This document shows positions 7,749-16,317 of a stretch of DNA of 49,312 bases, in pieces. The notes beneath the pieces are model-generated. The model was not told the origin of the DNA, made no database searches, and saw only the letters and a list, made by a program, of their open reading frames with translations. A program made the translations under genes and the position numbers. The stretch's first letter is position 1. Each line of letters starts with the position of its first letter. Origin of the DNA: Thermoclostridium sp036562185 (lineage in GTDB: Bacteria > Bacillota > Clostridia > DSM-8532); the NCBI GenBank assembly GCA_036562185.1, contig DATCKN010000030.1, forward strand, positions 1-49,312, in the 5' to 3' direction.

Positions 7749-8651
7749 CTAAACATTCAAGTGTTTTCTTACAGAAATTACGCTTCCCACGCTTCCCATA
7801 ACCATACCTATTATTGCGTAGATTATAAAAATCTGTCCGCTGACATTGCCAAGCGGAACCAGCTTGATCAAATCACTGATGCCATATTCCAATGTATGGG
7901 AATTCACGTAGGACTCCAGCGAATTATAAAGGTAGCTTGTCAGGATGAACGAAGTAAGTGCTCCTGCAAAACCAATAATTGCCCCTTCTATGATAAACGG
8001 CCAGCGTATAAACCAATCGCTTGCGCCGACATATTTCATTATCTCAATTTCTCTCCGTCTGGCGTAAACAGTAAGCTTTATGGTATTTGCTATGATGGAT
8101 ACCGAAATAACCAGGAGCAGGGTAAGAACAACCATACTTCCTGCATTAATCCAGTTCAGCACGGTACTTAGCTTTTTAAGCGATTCATATGGATAACTCA
8201 CATCCTCAACACCCTGAAGCTTACTTATTTCCTCTGTAAAGGCAGCGCTGTCGTCAACATTCTTAAGGTGTACCGTGAATGACGGGCTTAAGAAGTCAGG
8301 GGAAAGGCCCTCAAGAATTTCAGCATCTTCAAGATATATCTGTAATAATTCTGCATATGCCTGCTCTTTTGTTTTCTTTACATAGGCAAGAACCCGTTCG
8401 TCATTTTTAATTTTTAATTCTATGCTGTCAGCTTCCAATTGGGTAACATCGGGTTCAAGAAAGACCACAATCTCCATTTGTGCTTTCAGTCTGTTCAGGT
8501 TGTAAGAAAAATTTATGATAAGCATTAAGAATAGTCCGAATATCAAAAGTGAAGCAATCACCATAGACACAGATGCTAGCGACATCAATAAGTTTCTCTG
8601 TGTATTGATGAACCCTTCCTTTACCATGTATTTCATTGTTCTAATCTTCAT
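7749..8651 (-). CDS. ftsX: Cell division protein FtsX
   Basis: FtsX is the membrane half of the FtsEX ABC-like complex that controls septal murein hydrolases. The product of about 300 residues has one N-terminal membrane helix, an extracellular domain (about residues 50-160), and three C-terminal helices, the standard FtsX topology. VYARRREIEIMKYVGAS is the conserved cytoplasmic loop. I place the start at ATG 8651 behind AGGAAGGGA. It overlaps the end of ftsE by 11 bases, which suggests translational coupling; the more upstream start would overlap by 44 bases and lacks a ribosome site. Confidence 0.93.
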   Translation of the reverse strand: MKIRTMKYMVKEGFINTQRNLLMSLASVSMVIASLLIFGLFLMLIINFSYNLNRLKAQMEIVVFLEPDVTQLEADSIELKIKNDERVLAYVKKTKEQAYAELLQIYLEDAEILEGLSPDFLSPSFTVHLKNVDDSAAFTEEISKLQGVEDVSYPYESLKKLSTVLNWINAGSMVVLTLLLVISVSIIANTIKLTVYARRREIEIMKYVGASDWFIRWPFIIEGAIIGFAGALTSFILTSYLYNSLESYVNSHTLEYGISDLIKLVPLGNVSGQIFIIYAIIGMVMGSVGSVISVRKHLNV

Positions 8652-9327
8652 TTGAATAATTCCCTTCCTGTACGTCCCGAACAATTATTCCGCGCTCAAT
8701 GTTAAATACCCTTTTCTTCATCTGGTCCACGATGCTCTTTTCATGAGTCGCCACAACTACAGTAGTCCCTCTTTGATTGATTTCATCCAATAAATTCATG
8801 ATTTCCCAGCTTGTTTCCGGATCCAAATTACCTGTCGGCTCATCGGCAAGCAAAACAGACGGATTATTTACGATAGCTCTTGCCAGTGCCACTCTCTGCT
8901 GTTCCCCTCCCGAAAGCTGGTTAGGATATACTTTGGCTTTTTTACTTAAGCCCACCAATGCAAGAGCAACAGGAACCTGCCTGCGAATATCCTTGGGTTG
9001 TGCTTCCACAATTTGCATTGCAAATGCAACGTTTTCATAAACCGTCTTGTTGGGCAGCAGTCTGAAATCCTGAAAGACAATGCCCAACCCCCTTCTCAGG
9101 TATGGCACTTCCCTCCTCGGCATGTCATGTATGCTGAACTCATTTACATAGACTTCGCCCTCTGTAGGAACTTCCTCGCGAAGCATCAGTTTCAGCAAGG
9201 TGGATTTGCCTGACCCGCTTGGACCTACAATAAAAACAAATTCACCTTTTTCTATCTTAAATGTTGCATTTTGCAATCCAATGCAACCATTTGGATAAAG
9301 CTTTGTGACATTCCTGAATTCTATCAA
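8641..9327 (-). CDS. ftsE: Cell division ATP-binding protein FtsE
   Basis: FtsE is the ATPase partner of FtsX. The 228-residue protein has Walker A GPSGSGKST near residue 36, the Q-loop, signature LSGGEQQRVALA, Walker B VLLADEPTGNLDP, and the switch His in VVVATHE. IEFRNVTKLYPNG at the N-terminus is typical of FtsE. Translation appears to start at TTG (9327), with AAGGATG about 7 bases upstream; the nearby ATG is in another frame. The cluster ftsE-ftsX-M23 hydrolase-ctpA reads as one unit. Confidence 0.95.
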   Translation of the reverse strand: MIEFRNVTKLYPNGCIGLQNATFKIEKGEFVFIVGPSGSGKSTLLKLMLREEVPTEGEVYVNEFSIHDMPRREVPYLRRGLGIVFQDFRLLPNKTVYENVAFAMQIVEAQPKDIRRQVPVALALVGLSKKAKVYPNQLSGGEQQRVALARAIVNNPSVLLADEPTGNLDPETSWEIMNLLDEINQRGTTVVVATHEKSIVDQMKKRVFNIERGIIVRDVQEGNYSNED

Positions 9328-9404
9328 TACTTTTCATCCTTCGTCATTATTTAATATAAACTATATTATAACAGCATGTCCTTAAAATAAGTTAAAAAAA
9401 TTAC

Positions 9405-10505
9405 TTACTGGTTTTTATTAGTTTCATCGAGATAACGCTTAACCATCATTGCCACCTTGAACAGCATGGCATCTTCAAAATTGCGCAAATCCATTCCCGT
9501 AAGCTTTTGAATCTTGTCCAGCCTGTAAACAAGCGTATTCCTATGTACGAACAGCTGTCTTGAAGTTTCACTGACATTCAGGCTGTTTTCAAAAAACTTC
9601 TTTATGGTAATCATTGTTTCCTGATCTATATGATCATAAACATTGTCTTTGAAAACTTCGTTCAGAAAGAGTTTGCACAAAGTAGTAGGAAGTTGGTATA
9701 TCAGGCGGCCTATCCCTAAATGATTGTAATCTATTATATCCTTGTCTGTTTCAAAAATCTTTCCAATAGCAAGCGCAGTCTGAGCGTCTTTATAGGAACG
9801 TGAAATATCGCGCAGCCTGGTAACCTCGGAACCTATTCCCACCGATGCTTTTACCATAAGCTCGGTGTTTAATGTATCAATAATTATTCTTGCCTTACGG
9901 TAAATATCGTCCTCCTGTTCCTTATCCTTCAGTTCCTTAACCAAAACGGTATTCTGATCATCCAGAAGAACGACAAAATCCTTCGTATCATTCGGGAAAA
10001 GGCTTTGAATAATATTGTATGCGTGAATATCCCTGGACTTTTCAGTGTGAATGGAATATATTATTCTTCGTACATCATCTTTCACTCTTAATTCTTTTGC
10101 CCTGAGTGAAATATCCCCAGGTAATATGTTCCCAAGTACAACATTTTTGATAAAGTTGTTTTTATCAAACTTTTCTTCATAATATAACCTGGCATTCTCA
10201 ATGGATAAGCAGACCAGCTCCAATGCTTTTTTCCGTTGCTCTATATTGCCGTACACCACTGCAATAAAATCCAGGTTGCCCCTGTTCCCAACTTTCATAA
10301 ATGCAGCATTCTCGTTCTCGGTATAGTCTTCATTCGACTCAATAAAATTCATGACTTCCTCATTATAATCGCCTAAAACGTTCCGCCTGGTACTGGCAAA
10401 AATAATACCACTGGAATCGGTAATATCAACATCACAATCCAGAATTTCCTTTATTCTGTATACAAGGGATTGAAAAATTTTAGCCGACAAAAAAAATCCC
10501 CCCAT
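9405..10505 (-). CDS. PucR/CdaR-family transcriptional regulator
   Basis: The 366-residue regulator has an N-terminal sugar-diacid-recognition-like domain (about residues 5-125). A degenerate GGDEF-like middle region follows (about 130-290, with VKASVGIGSEVTRL and SYKDAQTALAIG), then a C-terminal PucR helix-turn-helix: LNVSETSRQLFVHRNTLVYR near residues 310-330 and DLRNFEDAMLFKVAMM. CdaR relatives respond to glycerate or sugar diacids, but no such catabolic genes are nearby, so the ligand is unknown. GAAGGGA lies upstream of the ATG. The first codons contain a G6 and a T8 run. It lies 77 bases upstream of ftsE on the same strand. Confidence 0.85.
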   Translation of the reverse strand: MGGFFLSAKIFQSLVYRIKEILDCDVDITDSSGIIFASTRRNVLGDYNEEVMNFIESNEDYTENENAAFMKVGNRGNLDFIAVVYGNIEQRKKALELVCLSIENARLYYEEKFDKNNFIKNVVLGNILPGDISLRAKELRVKDDVRRIIYSIHTEKSRDIHAYNIIQSLFPNDTKDFVVLLDDQNTVLVKELKDKEQEDDIYRKARIIIDTLNTELMVKASVGIGSEVTRLRDISRSYKDAQTALAIGKIFETDKDIIDYNHLGIGRLIYQLPTTLCKLFLNEVFKDNVYDHIDQETMITIKKFFENSLNVSETSRQLFVHRNTLVYRLDKIQKLTGMDLRNFEDAMLFKVAMMVKRYLDETNKNQ

Positions 10506-10641
10506 TTCTTCCCTTCAAAACATTCAAAGGGAATGAGACATTTTTGTGCATTTTCACCTATACATTATACAACAAAATTTTCTGGCTGTACAAGCTTTGT
10601 AGATAAATATAAAATGAAAATTTATGAAAAAAGTGCCAGTA

Positions 10642-11490
10642 TTAATCATTAAAAGCCGTTACTCTTCCTGAGAAAACCTGCATTATGGTGTCTATCAGTT
10701 CTTTATTGCTTATCTCGGATATATTGTGCATAACAATTTGTCTTGGGGCAGCTGAAATGAGGAAACTAATCAGCAGATCCTCTTCTTTTATTATTCCATC
10801 GGCATGATCACCTGCTAAATCAATCAGCCACTGATCAGAAATTCTTTCCATATTTTCATCGTATATTGAGAAACTTGAATCTTTCTCTGCTATTATGTGG
10901 ACACATCTGAATTTGGGCTTCTGCATCTGCACAAAGCATGTCAGAAGTTTAATGAATTCCTGATACTCTTTTTCGATTAAATATTGCCTTACCGCCCAAT
11001 CCATAATCTCCTCGAGTTCCTTTACATACTCCTGCATTCTGAACGTAACAAACCCCTCGAGGATTATATGATTGCTCTGGTTCAGAAAATCCGCAAGTTT
11101 CTTTGAAACCAGATTTTTTCTTCTGATTCTGATAACAGTATCAATCAGATTCTGGTTGCTCTCTTTTATTTTCCTTTGTGCAATGAGGATTATCTCTTTA
11201 CGTTCGTCGGGTTTTAAATAACCGTAATTTTTTCTGGCTATACGGTTTAGCAACATGCCATCATAAGCAGTTATCAGATAATCCGCCAATACTTGCGATA
11301 ATTGCTCAACAAAAGTCTTGCCTTCCCTGTGCTTGTCTTTTTTTGTGCATTCTACAGCAATAAGCCCGTCTTCCTGTTCCTGGTTCACTTTAAATAGTTC
11401 CCGGTCGGAACTGGTTTCAACAAGTTCTTTCTGCAAATAATTAAAAAGCTCACCGGCTCCGTCTCCTGCTGTAATCCGGACAGGCTGCAT
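10642..11490 (-). CDS. ytxC: Sporulation protein YtxC-like
   Basis: The soluble protein of about 282 residues matches my recollection of the YtxC family, found in spore formers. The family-like C-terminal block is EEDLLISFLISAAPRQIVMHN near residue 240, and the preceding region is helical and charged with FVTFRMQEYVKELEEIMDWAV in the middle. The molecular function is unknown. A GTG start at 11496 is possible, but AAGGAAG with a 7-base spacer favours the ATG at 11490. A 40-codon ORF ends 2 bases before that ATG, which suggests coupling. The neighbouring tgl gene strengthens the sporulation context. Confidence 0.75.
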   Translation of the reverse strand: MQPVRITAGDGAGELFNYLQKELVETSSDRELFKVNQEQEDGLIAVECTKKDKHREGKTFVEQLSQVLADYLITAYDGMLLNRIARKNYGYLKPDERKEIILIAQRKIKESNQNLIDTVIRIRRKNLVSKKLADFLNQSNHIILEGFVTFRMQEYVKELEEIMDWAVRQYLIEKEYQEFIKLLTCFVQMQKPKFRCVHIIAEKDSSFSIYDENMERISDQWLIDLAGDHADGIIKEEDLLISFLISAAPRQIVMHNISEISNKELIDTIMQVFSGRVTAFND

Positions 11491-11492
11491 AT

Positions 11493-11615
11493 TCACACTT
11501 CCTTTCTCACGTGTAGTATATGAAAGTCTGAAAGTGCGTATACTGTTGCATTATATGTAAAAAATGTTAAGTCAAATTTTGATACTTTTCTGTTTTTAAA
11601 ATCACAAGCATTCAT
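11493..11615 (-). CDS. Unrecognised 40-residue ORF coupled to ytxC
   Basis: This short ORF starts at ATG 11615 behind an excellent ribosome site (AAAAGGAG, 5-base spacer) and stops with TGA 2 bases before the ytxC ATG. The product begins MNACDFKNRKVSKFD and continues with a moderately hydrophobic stretch LTFFTYNATVYAL, then a basic tail. I do not recognise a family. It could be a small sporulation protein or a leader peptide that couples ribosomes into ytxC. The only evidence is the ribosome site and the tight stop-start junction. Confidence 0.45.
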   Translation of the reverse strand: MNACDFKNRKVSKFDLTFFTYNATVYALSDFHILHVRKEV

Positions 11616-11735
11616 AACTTCTCCTTTTGGCAGTTGCTTTCCGCAAGCCTGAACTCTGCATACAAATCAGTACGCAAGCATTAATTCGGCTTTTATATTT
11701 TATTCATCCTAAAAACCTTAGGTGCAAGAACAACA

Positions 11736-12485
11736 TCAGTTCAATTGCTCACCCAGGTATTTAAAATCGGGTTTAATTATCAGATCCATCAGGTAAGCCG
11801 ACCTCTGGGAATTACTTATTCTGTTCCTGTTAAGTTCCCGTATAATTCCATCAGCTGTCTTAATTCCAATTCCGTGTCCATAATAGTAATCATTCAACAG
11901 CTTGATCACATTTTCACCCTGCCATTCGGGTGTATCGGGGTTAACGTCAGGATTTTTAAAATATAAACAGTCTCCGGGTATTGCATTTTCTACTCCGCGA
12001 TAATTGCGGACTCCCAAATCTTTGTCCAGATACTTCCAATCCATCAGATAAATATCCGAAAACATGCTGTTGAACAATTCTCTCGGGTATACTTCAACCA
12101 GGGCAAGGTAAAAAACAATTACAATAGCCGTTGCGCATTCCGTTCCGTACATCCTGCTGTTTTTCAGGATATCCCGAACAGCATCATACGCACTGACATC
12201 CTTTTTCAGCCTGAACCCTCCCTCTTCGGTTCTGTCCCAATACCTTTTATTGCAAATTGAGTCTTTAAACAGCCTGAAAGAAAAGAAACTGTTATTAAGC
12301 CGTTCTGATGCTTTAACCAGCTCTTTTCTGGCAGATATTTCAAAGTCAAGTAGTTGTTCATTCCTGTATGAAAAAACTGTACCCACCTGTAGCATCCTGT
12401 TTGCTATCTGGAATTTGATTTCATCCGCTCCATATCTTGTTGATATCCAATCCTCTGTAATTAAATTTCTCCTTACCAAAATCAT
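11736..12485 (-). CDS. tgl: Protein-glutamine gamma-glutamyltransferase (spore coat transglutaminase)
   Basis: Tgl cross-links spore coat proteins through Gln-Lys isopeptide bonds late in sporulation. The 249-residue protein matches B. subtilis Tgl (about 245 residues). The catalytic Cys117 lies in YGTECATAIVIVFY, preceded by Glu116, and YPRELFNSMFSDIYLMDW and GDCLYFKNPDVNP are the other conserved blocks. GGTGGG precedes the ATG. It is the first gene of a minus-strand run that continues into ytxC. It is expected to be under mother-cell control, but I could not pick out a convincing sigma-K promoter. Confidence 0.93.
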   Translation of the reverse strand: MILVRRNLITEDWISTRYGADEIKFQIANRMLQVGTVFSYRNEQLLDFEISARKELVKASERLNNSFFSFRLFKDSICNKRYWDRTEEGGFRLKKDVSAYDAVRDILKNSRMYGTECATAIVIVFYLALVEVYPRELFNSMFSDIYLMDWKYLDKDLGVRNYRGVENAIPGDCLYFKNPDVNPDTPEWQGENVIKLLNDYYYGHGIGIKTADGIIRELNRNRISNSQRSAYLMDLIIKPDFKYLGEQLN

Positions 12486-12595
12486 AAAATCCCACCTTTT
12501 TATTGCCTTACTTCATCATATGTACAAGGCATCAAAATGGTAATATGAGCAACCCAATTTTATTAAGATACCGGCAATTAAAAATATTTTTACTG

Positions 12596-12624
12596 TTGAC
12601 ATTTAATGGGATATACTGTATTAT
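12596..12624 (+). promoter_or_regulatory. Sigma-A-type promoter of the GntR-ABC operon
   Basis: TTGACA (12596-12601), a 17-base spacer, and TATTAT (12619-12624). The -10 lies inside the left arm of the operator repeat, which implies repression by occlusion. Confidence 0.75.
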
Positions 12625-12662
12625 TGTATTAAGAGATTAATACAGTAATACAATAATACAGT
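12615..12662 (+). promoter_or_regulatory. Autoregulatory operator of the GntR repressor
   Basis: There is a perfect 16-nt inverted repeat: ACTGTATTATTGTATT (12615-12630) and its complement (12647-12662). The half-site TAATACAGT occurs three times: inverted at 12615-12623 and direct at 12638-12646 and 12654-12662. The element covers the -10 and the transcription start of the operon. Confidence 0.75.
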
Positions 12663-12686
12663 GCTACATAAATGCAAAGGAGTGAT

Positions 12687-13064
12687 ATGATGCCCTGGGA
12701 CCTAAAGCCTGATCGCCCTATTTATACACAGTTAATTGAACAGATCGAATTAAAGATTTGTTCAGGGGTCTATCCTCTTGGATCTAAACTTCCATCTGTT
12801 CGGGATCTTGCGCAGGAAGCTTCGGTTAATCCCAATACAATGCAGAGAGCGCTTGCAAAACTTGAAGAAAACGGGCTGCTTTATACCAATCGCACAAGCG
12901 GCAGATATGTAACGGAGGATATAAAAATGGTTCAAAAAGTTAAAGACAGACTGGCTCATGACCTTATACAGGAGTTTCTTCAAAACATGAAACGGCTTGG
13001 ATTCAGTGAAAAAGAAATTTTAACGGTTATCACCAAAATGGCAGGGGGTGCGGAAAATGAATAA
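12687..13064 (+). CDS. GntR-family repressor, YtrA subfamily
   Basis: The repressor of about 125 residues has an N-terminal winged helix (RPIYTQLIEQIELKICSG, then LPSVRDLAQEASVNPNTMQR) and only a short helical C-terminus for dimerisation. That shortness and the following ABC genes define the YtrA subfamily. AGGAG at 12678-12682 selects the ATG pair at 12687/12690; the ATG at 12672 precedes the ribosome site and is unlikely. The gene end overlaps the ATPase start. It probably represses its own operon through the 12615-12662 operator; the inducer may be a cell-wall-active compound, as for other YtrA systems, but that is inference. Confidence 0.9.
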   Translation: MMPWDLKPDRPIYTQLIEQIELKICSGVYPLGSKLPSVRDLAQEASVNPNTMQRALAKLEENGLLYTNRTSGRYVTEDIKMVQKVKDRLAHDLIQEFLQNMKRLGFSEKEILTVITKMAGGAENE

Positions 13065-13755
13065 CATTCTTGAATGCGAAAATCTGTCAAAATACTATGG
13101 ATCAACAAAAGCACTTGATTCAGTTACGCTGAACATACCCGAAGGCAGAATCGTAGGTCTTTTGGGGCCAAATGGAAGTGGAAAAACAACCTTTATCAAA
13201 ATCTGCAACGATCTTCTTACCCCGACAAAGGGCAGAATACGTATTGGCGGATTTGAACCAGGTATTGAAACAAAGAAAATTGTTTCCTATCTCCCTGAAA
13301 AAACTTATTTGAACAACTGGATGAAAGTTTCTGAACTTATCAATTTCTTTAAAGACTTCTATACTGATTTTAATACCGACAAAGCCTATGACATGCTTAA
13401 TAAACTGAAAATAGACGCTAACACAAGGTTAAAGACATTGTCCAAGGGAACAAAGGAGAAGGTACAGCTTATCCTGGTTATGAGCAGGGAAGCAAAGCTG
13501 TATCTGCTTGACGAACCAATTGGCGGGGTTGACCCGGCAGCCCGCGATTATATACTTGACACAATAATTAAAAACTACAGTGAAAATGCTACCGTTATTA
13601 TATCCACCCACTTAATATCGGATATTGAAAAAATTCTTGACGATATTATCTTTTTAAAGGACGGGCAGGTTATACTCTCAAAAACAGTGGATGAAATCCG
13701 TGATGAATCGGGTAAGTCAATAGATGCGCTTTTCAGGGAGGTATTCAGATGCTAG
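13057..13755 (+). CDS. ABC transporter ATP-binding protein (YtrA-type operon)
   Basis: The ATPase has about 232 residues. Walker A is GPNGSGKTT near residue 36, Walker B is LYLLDEPIGGVDP, and the switch His is in IISTHL. The signature motif is the degenerate LSKGTKEKV instead of LSGGQ, as is usual in this exporter/lantibiotic-immunity-like group. The ATG at 13057 overlaps the gntR stop and follows an AGGGGGTG, so the genes are coupled; a GTG at 13048 is the alternative. It pairs with the downstream membrane protein. The substrate is unknown. Confidence 0.9.
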   Translation: MNNILECENLSKYYGSTKALDSVTLNIPEGRIVGLLGPNGSGKTTFIKICNDLLTPTKGRIRIGGFEPGIETKKIVSYLPEKTYLNNWMKVSELINFFKDFYTDFNTDKAYDMLNKLKIDANTRLKTLSKGTKEKVQLILVMSREAKLYLLDEPIGGVDPAARDYILDTIIKNYSENATVIISTHLISDIEKILDDIIFLKDGQVILSKTVDEIRDESGKSIDALFREVFRC

Positions 13756-14588
13756 CAAAATTGATGAAATATGAAGTTAAAGCCACCGCACGCTGGTTTT
13801 TGCCACTATATGTATCCGTATTGCTTTTTGCATTAATAAACAAGTTTACATGGTATGGTCCTTTTATGGAAAACAAATTTTCATTCACAGATTCATCAAT
13901 TAATAACCCTGCCTTATCCGGCAATTCTTTTGTTCCGGTAATAAAAGGGATTATGTCGTCGCTTTTCATGTTTATATACGTGATGCTGTTTGTAGGATTG
14001 TTTGTCGCCACATTGATTGTGGTCATACAAAGGTATTATAAAAGTCTTCTTGGTGACGAAGGGTACCTCATGTTCACCCTTCCTGTTAATGCATGGCAGC
14101 ATATTCTGAACAAACTGGTTATTTCGGCTTTGTGGTGCTTATTAAGTTCAATAGTGGGAATTTGCTCAATACTTATTCTTATTCCGAGGGAAGCTTTGCA
14201 GGAACTGCCTTATGCATTTGCCCGGGTAAAGGAATTTATTGGTGTATCGGGAATTGTAATTTTTGTTCTGGGTGCGGTCACGTCACTGGTATTAGGTATA
14301 TTAAAAATATATTCTGCTATATCGCTGGGCCATTTATTCAACAAGTATAAACTGTTGCTTTCCTTTGTCATGTATCTTGCCATTGATGCAATCACCCAGG
14401 TTGTTTGGATGTTGATTACTGTTTTTTCGGTAAATATATCTTTAAACAAAATTGATTTTGCTTCTATGAGCAATTTACATCAGGTTAAATATGTATTTGC
14501 GGCATTAACGGTTCTAAACGTAGTTTTTTCAGCAGGGCACTTTTTACTGACAAGTTATCTTGTAAAAAGAAGGCTGAACCTTGAATAG
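13749..14588 (+). CDS. ABC transporter permease (ABC-2 type, YtrA-type operon)
   Basis: The 279-residue integral membrane protein has about six hydrophobic segments, beginning at residues 17-32 and 74-96. The first external loop (about residues 33-70) is polar. The motif GDEGYLMFTLPV near residue 100 is typical of permeases in GntR/YtrA-linked ABC operons. Its start overlaps the ATPase stop by 7 bases, so the two subunits are translationally coupled. A terminator follows at 14663. Confidence 0.85.
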   Translation: MLAKLMKYEVKATARWFLPLYVSVLLFALINKFTWYGPFMENKFSFTDSSINNPALSGNSFVPVIKGIMSSLFMFIYVMLFVGLFVATLIVVIQRYYKSLLGDEGYLMFTLPVNAWQHILNKLVISALWCLLSSIVGICSILILIPREALQELPYAFARVKEFIGVSGIVIFVLGAVTSLVLGILKIYSAISLGHLFNKYKLLLSFVMYLAIDAITQVVWMLITVFSVNISLNKIDFASMSNLHQVKYVFAALTVLNVVFSAGHFLLTSYLVKRRLNLE

Positions 14589-14662
14589 CCCGCATTATAA
14601 AAGGCATTTAAAAACAACCCCGGGGGTGATGCAAATAAGTAAAATATAAGTTTTATATTAAG

Positions 14663-14703
14663 CTGCCGGAAATCACCTCATCAATAATCTTCCGGCAGTT
14701 TTT
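14663..14703 (+). terminator. Terminator of the GntR-ABC operon
   Basis: A 9-bp stem CTGCCGGAA/TTCCGGCAG (14663-14671 with 14690-14698) has an 18-base loop and a run of five T. Confidence 0.75.
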
Positions 14704-14747
14704 CCATATAAACCTGCAAATTCCAATTTATCACGGCCTACCTGATA

Positions 14748-15971
14748 TCATTTCGCTGCTTTTTCCGCTATCTTTACAATTACTTCAACTGCCTTCCGCA
14801 TAGAATTAATGGACACAAATTCAAATTTCCCATGGTAGTTTTGTCCGCCGGTAAATAAATTCGGTGTGGGAATTCCCATGTATGAAAGCCTTGCTCCGTC
14901 TGTACCACCCCTAATCGGACTGACAAAAGGTTTTACTCCCACCTGCTCCATGGCCTCTTTTGCCAGGTCAATAATATGCATAACCGGCTCTATCTTTTCT
15001 CTCATGTTGTAATACTGATCCTTCAGTTCGAGCACAACAGTACCGGCACCATATTTGTAATTTAGAAATTCGGCTATTTTCTCCATTAACTCTTTTCTTT
15101 TTCCAAACATTACTTTGTCGTGATCACGGATAATATAATTCAATGTGGTCTTTTCAACAGTACCTTCCATATTATTAAGATGGAAGAAACCTTCATATTT
15201 TTCGGTGTGTGAAGGTGTCTCGGCCTGAGGAAGCATGTTATTAAGTTCCATGGCAATTAATAAAGAATTTTTCATCTTGTTTTTTGAACTTCCAGGATGT
15301 ACATTGACACCGTTTATGGTGATTTTAGCAGAAGCAGCGTTGAAATTTTCATATTCTATGCATCCTTCAACATCACCGTCAATAGTATATGCGAAATCGG
15401 CTCCGAACCTATCCACGTTAAAAAGATCCACTCCCCTGCCTATTTCTTCATCGGGAGTAAAGGCAATTTTTATCGTGCCGTGCTTAATCTCGGGGTGTTT
15501 TATCAGGTACTCCACTGCTGTTACTATTTCAGCTATCCCTGCCTTGTCATCTGCACCAAGAAGGGTTGTTCCATCTGTAACAATTAAATCATGCCCTTTT
15601 ACGGTGAGCAAGTTCGGGAAAGTGCTTACCGGCATGACTATATTTTTTTCGCTGTTGAGCACTATGTCATTACCGTCATAATTTTCAATGATACGTGGTT
15701 TTACACTTGACCCGGTCATGTCCGGGCTTGTATCCATATGGGCAATAAACCCTATTACTGGCACTTTTTTATCAATGTTTCCTTCAAGTGTGGCATATAC
15801 ATATCCATTTTGATCGATTTCAGCATCGCTAAGTCCAATTTTGTGGAGCTCTTCAACCAGATATTTTCCAAACTCATACTGTTTTCCGGTACTGGGACAG
15901 GTTTCAGAGTTTTCGTCAGACTGCGTGTCAAAAGAAACATACTTTAAGAACCTTTCTACCAAAGTATCCAT
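14748..15971 (-). CDS. pepT: Peptidase T (tripeptide aminopeptidase, M20B)
   Basis: PepT removes the N-terminal residue from tripeptides in the cytoplasm. The enzyme of about 407 residues has the two-zinc-site motifs GFIAHMDTSPDM, TTLLGADDKAGIAE and TPDEEIGRGVD, the dimerisation domain in the middle (about residues 205-310), and SPIRGGTDGARLSYMG with the last zinc His region GGQNYHGKFEF. GGAGG lies 8 bases before the ATG at 15971. The longer reading from 16013 would add 14 residues that do not resemble PepT. It is a single-gene unit. Confidence 0.95.
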   Translation of the reverse strand: MDTLVERFLKYVSFDTQSDENSETCPSTGKQYEFGKYLVEELHKIGLSDAEIDQNGYVYATLEGNIDKKVPVIGFIAHMDTSPDMTGSSVKPRIIENYDGNDIVLNSEKNIVMPVSTFPNLLTVKGHDLIVTDGTTLLGADDKAGIAEIVTAVEYLIKHPEIKHGTIKIAFTPDEEIGRGVDLFNVDRFGADFAYTIDGDVEGCIEYENFNAASAKITINGVNVHPGSSKNKMKNSLLIAMELNNMLPQAETPSHTEKYEGFFHLNNMEGTVEKTTLNYIIRDHDKVMFGKRKELMEKIAEFLNYKYGAGTVVLELKDQYYNMREKIEPVMHIIDLAKEAMEQVGVKPFVSPIRGGTDGARLSYMGIPTPNLFTGGQNYHGKFEFVSINSMRKAVEVIVKIAEKAAK

Positions 15972-16317
15972 ATCTAAACCTCCATTGGAATGTAAAACCT
16001 TATTTTGACTCAATTTACATCCGATGCATACTTATTATTTGTTAATTACGATAATATCAGACTTCTAAAAACACTTCAACAACCGATATATCATTCTCTT
16101 CCTTTTTGATGCTATAACGGTATTGTGTTCGGGATAAAATTTGCAGTGCAGTTGATGCTTGCCTTATTTTGATACTGTAATGAAATGGCAAAAAACGTAT
16201 TGAAAAAGCCTCAAATGGCGATGGAGCGTTCAGGCCGGCATTTGATTGTGCCGATATCTTCAATATGAAATACAACATAGTTTGGGATAGAACTGGAGGA
16301 AATGAGGGGATTAACTT
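15972..16317. other. Intergenic region with possible gene remnants
   Basis: No intact gene can be assigned. On the plus strand a start-less frame (16184-16330) reads a protein-like stretch including KASNGDGAFRPAFDCADIFN and WDRTGGNEGINLW, with stops immediately upstream. On the minus strand a frame ending at 16057 finishes YRYSIKKEENDISVVEVFLE. Either could be the tail of a lost gene. The ribosome site GAGGGGA for the FAD gene lies at 16303-16309. Confidence 0.35.

Noticed and set aside
15235..15681. A 148-codon plus-strand ORF within pepT
   Set aside because: It is antisense to conserved peptidase motifs.
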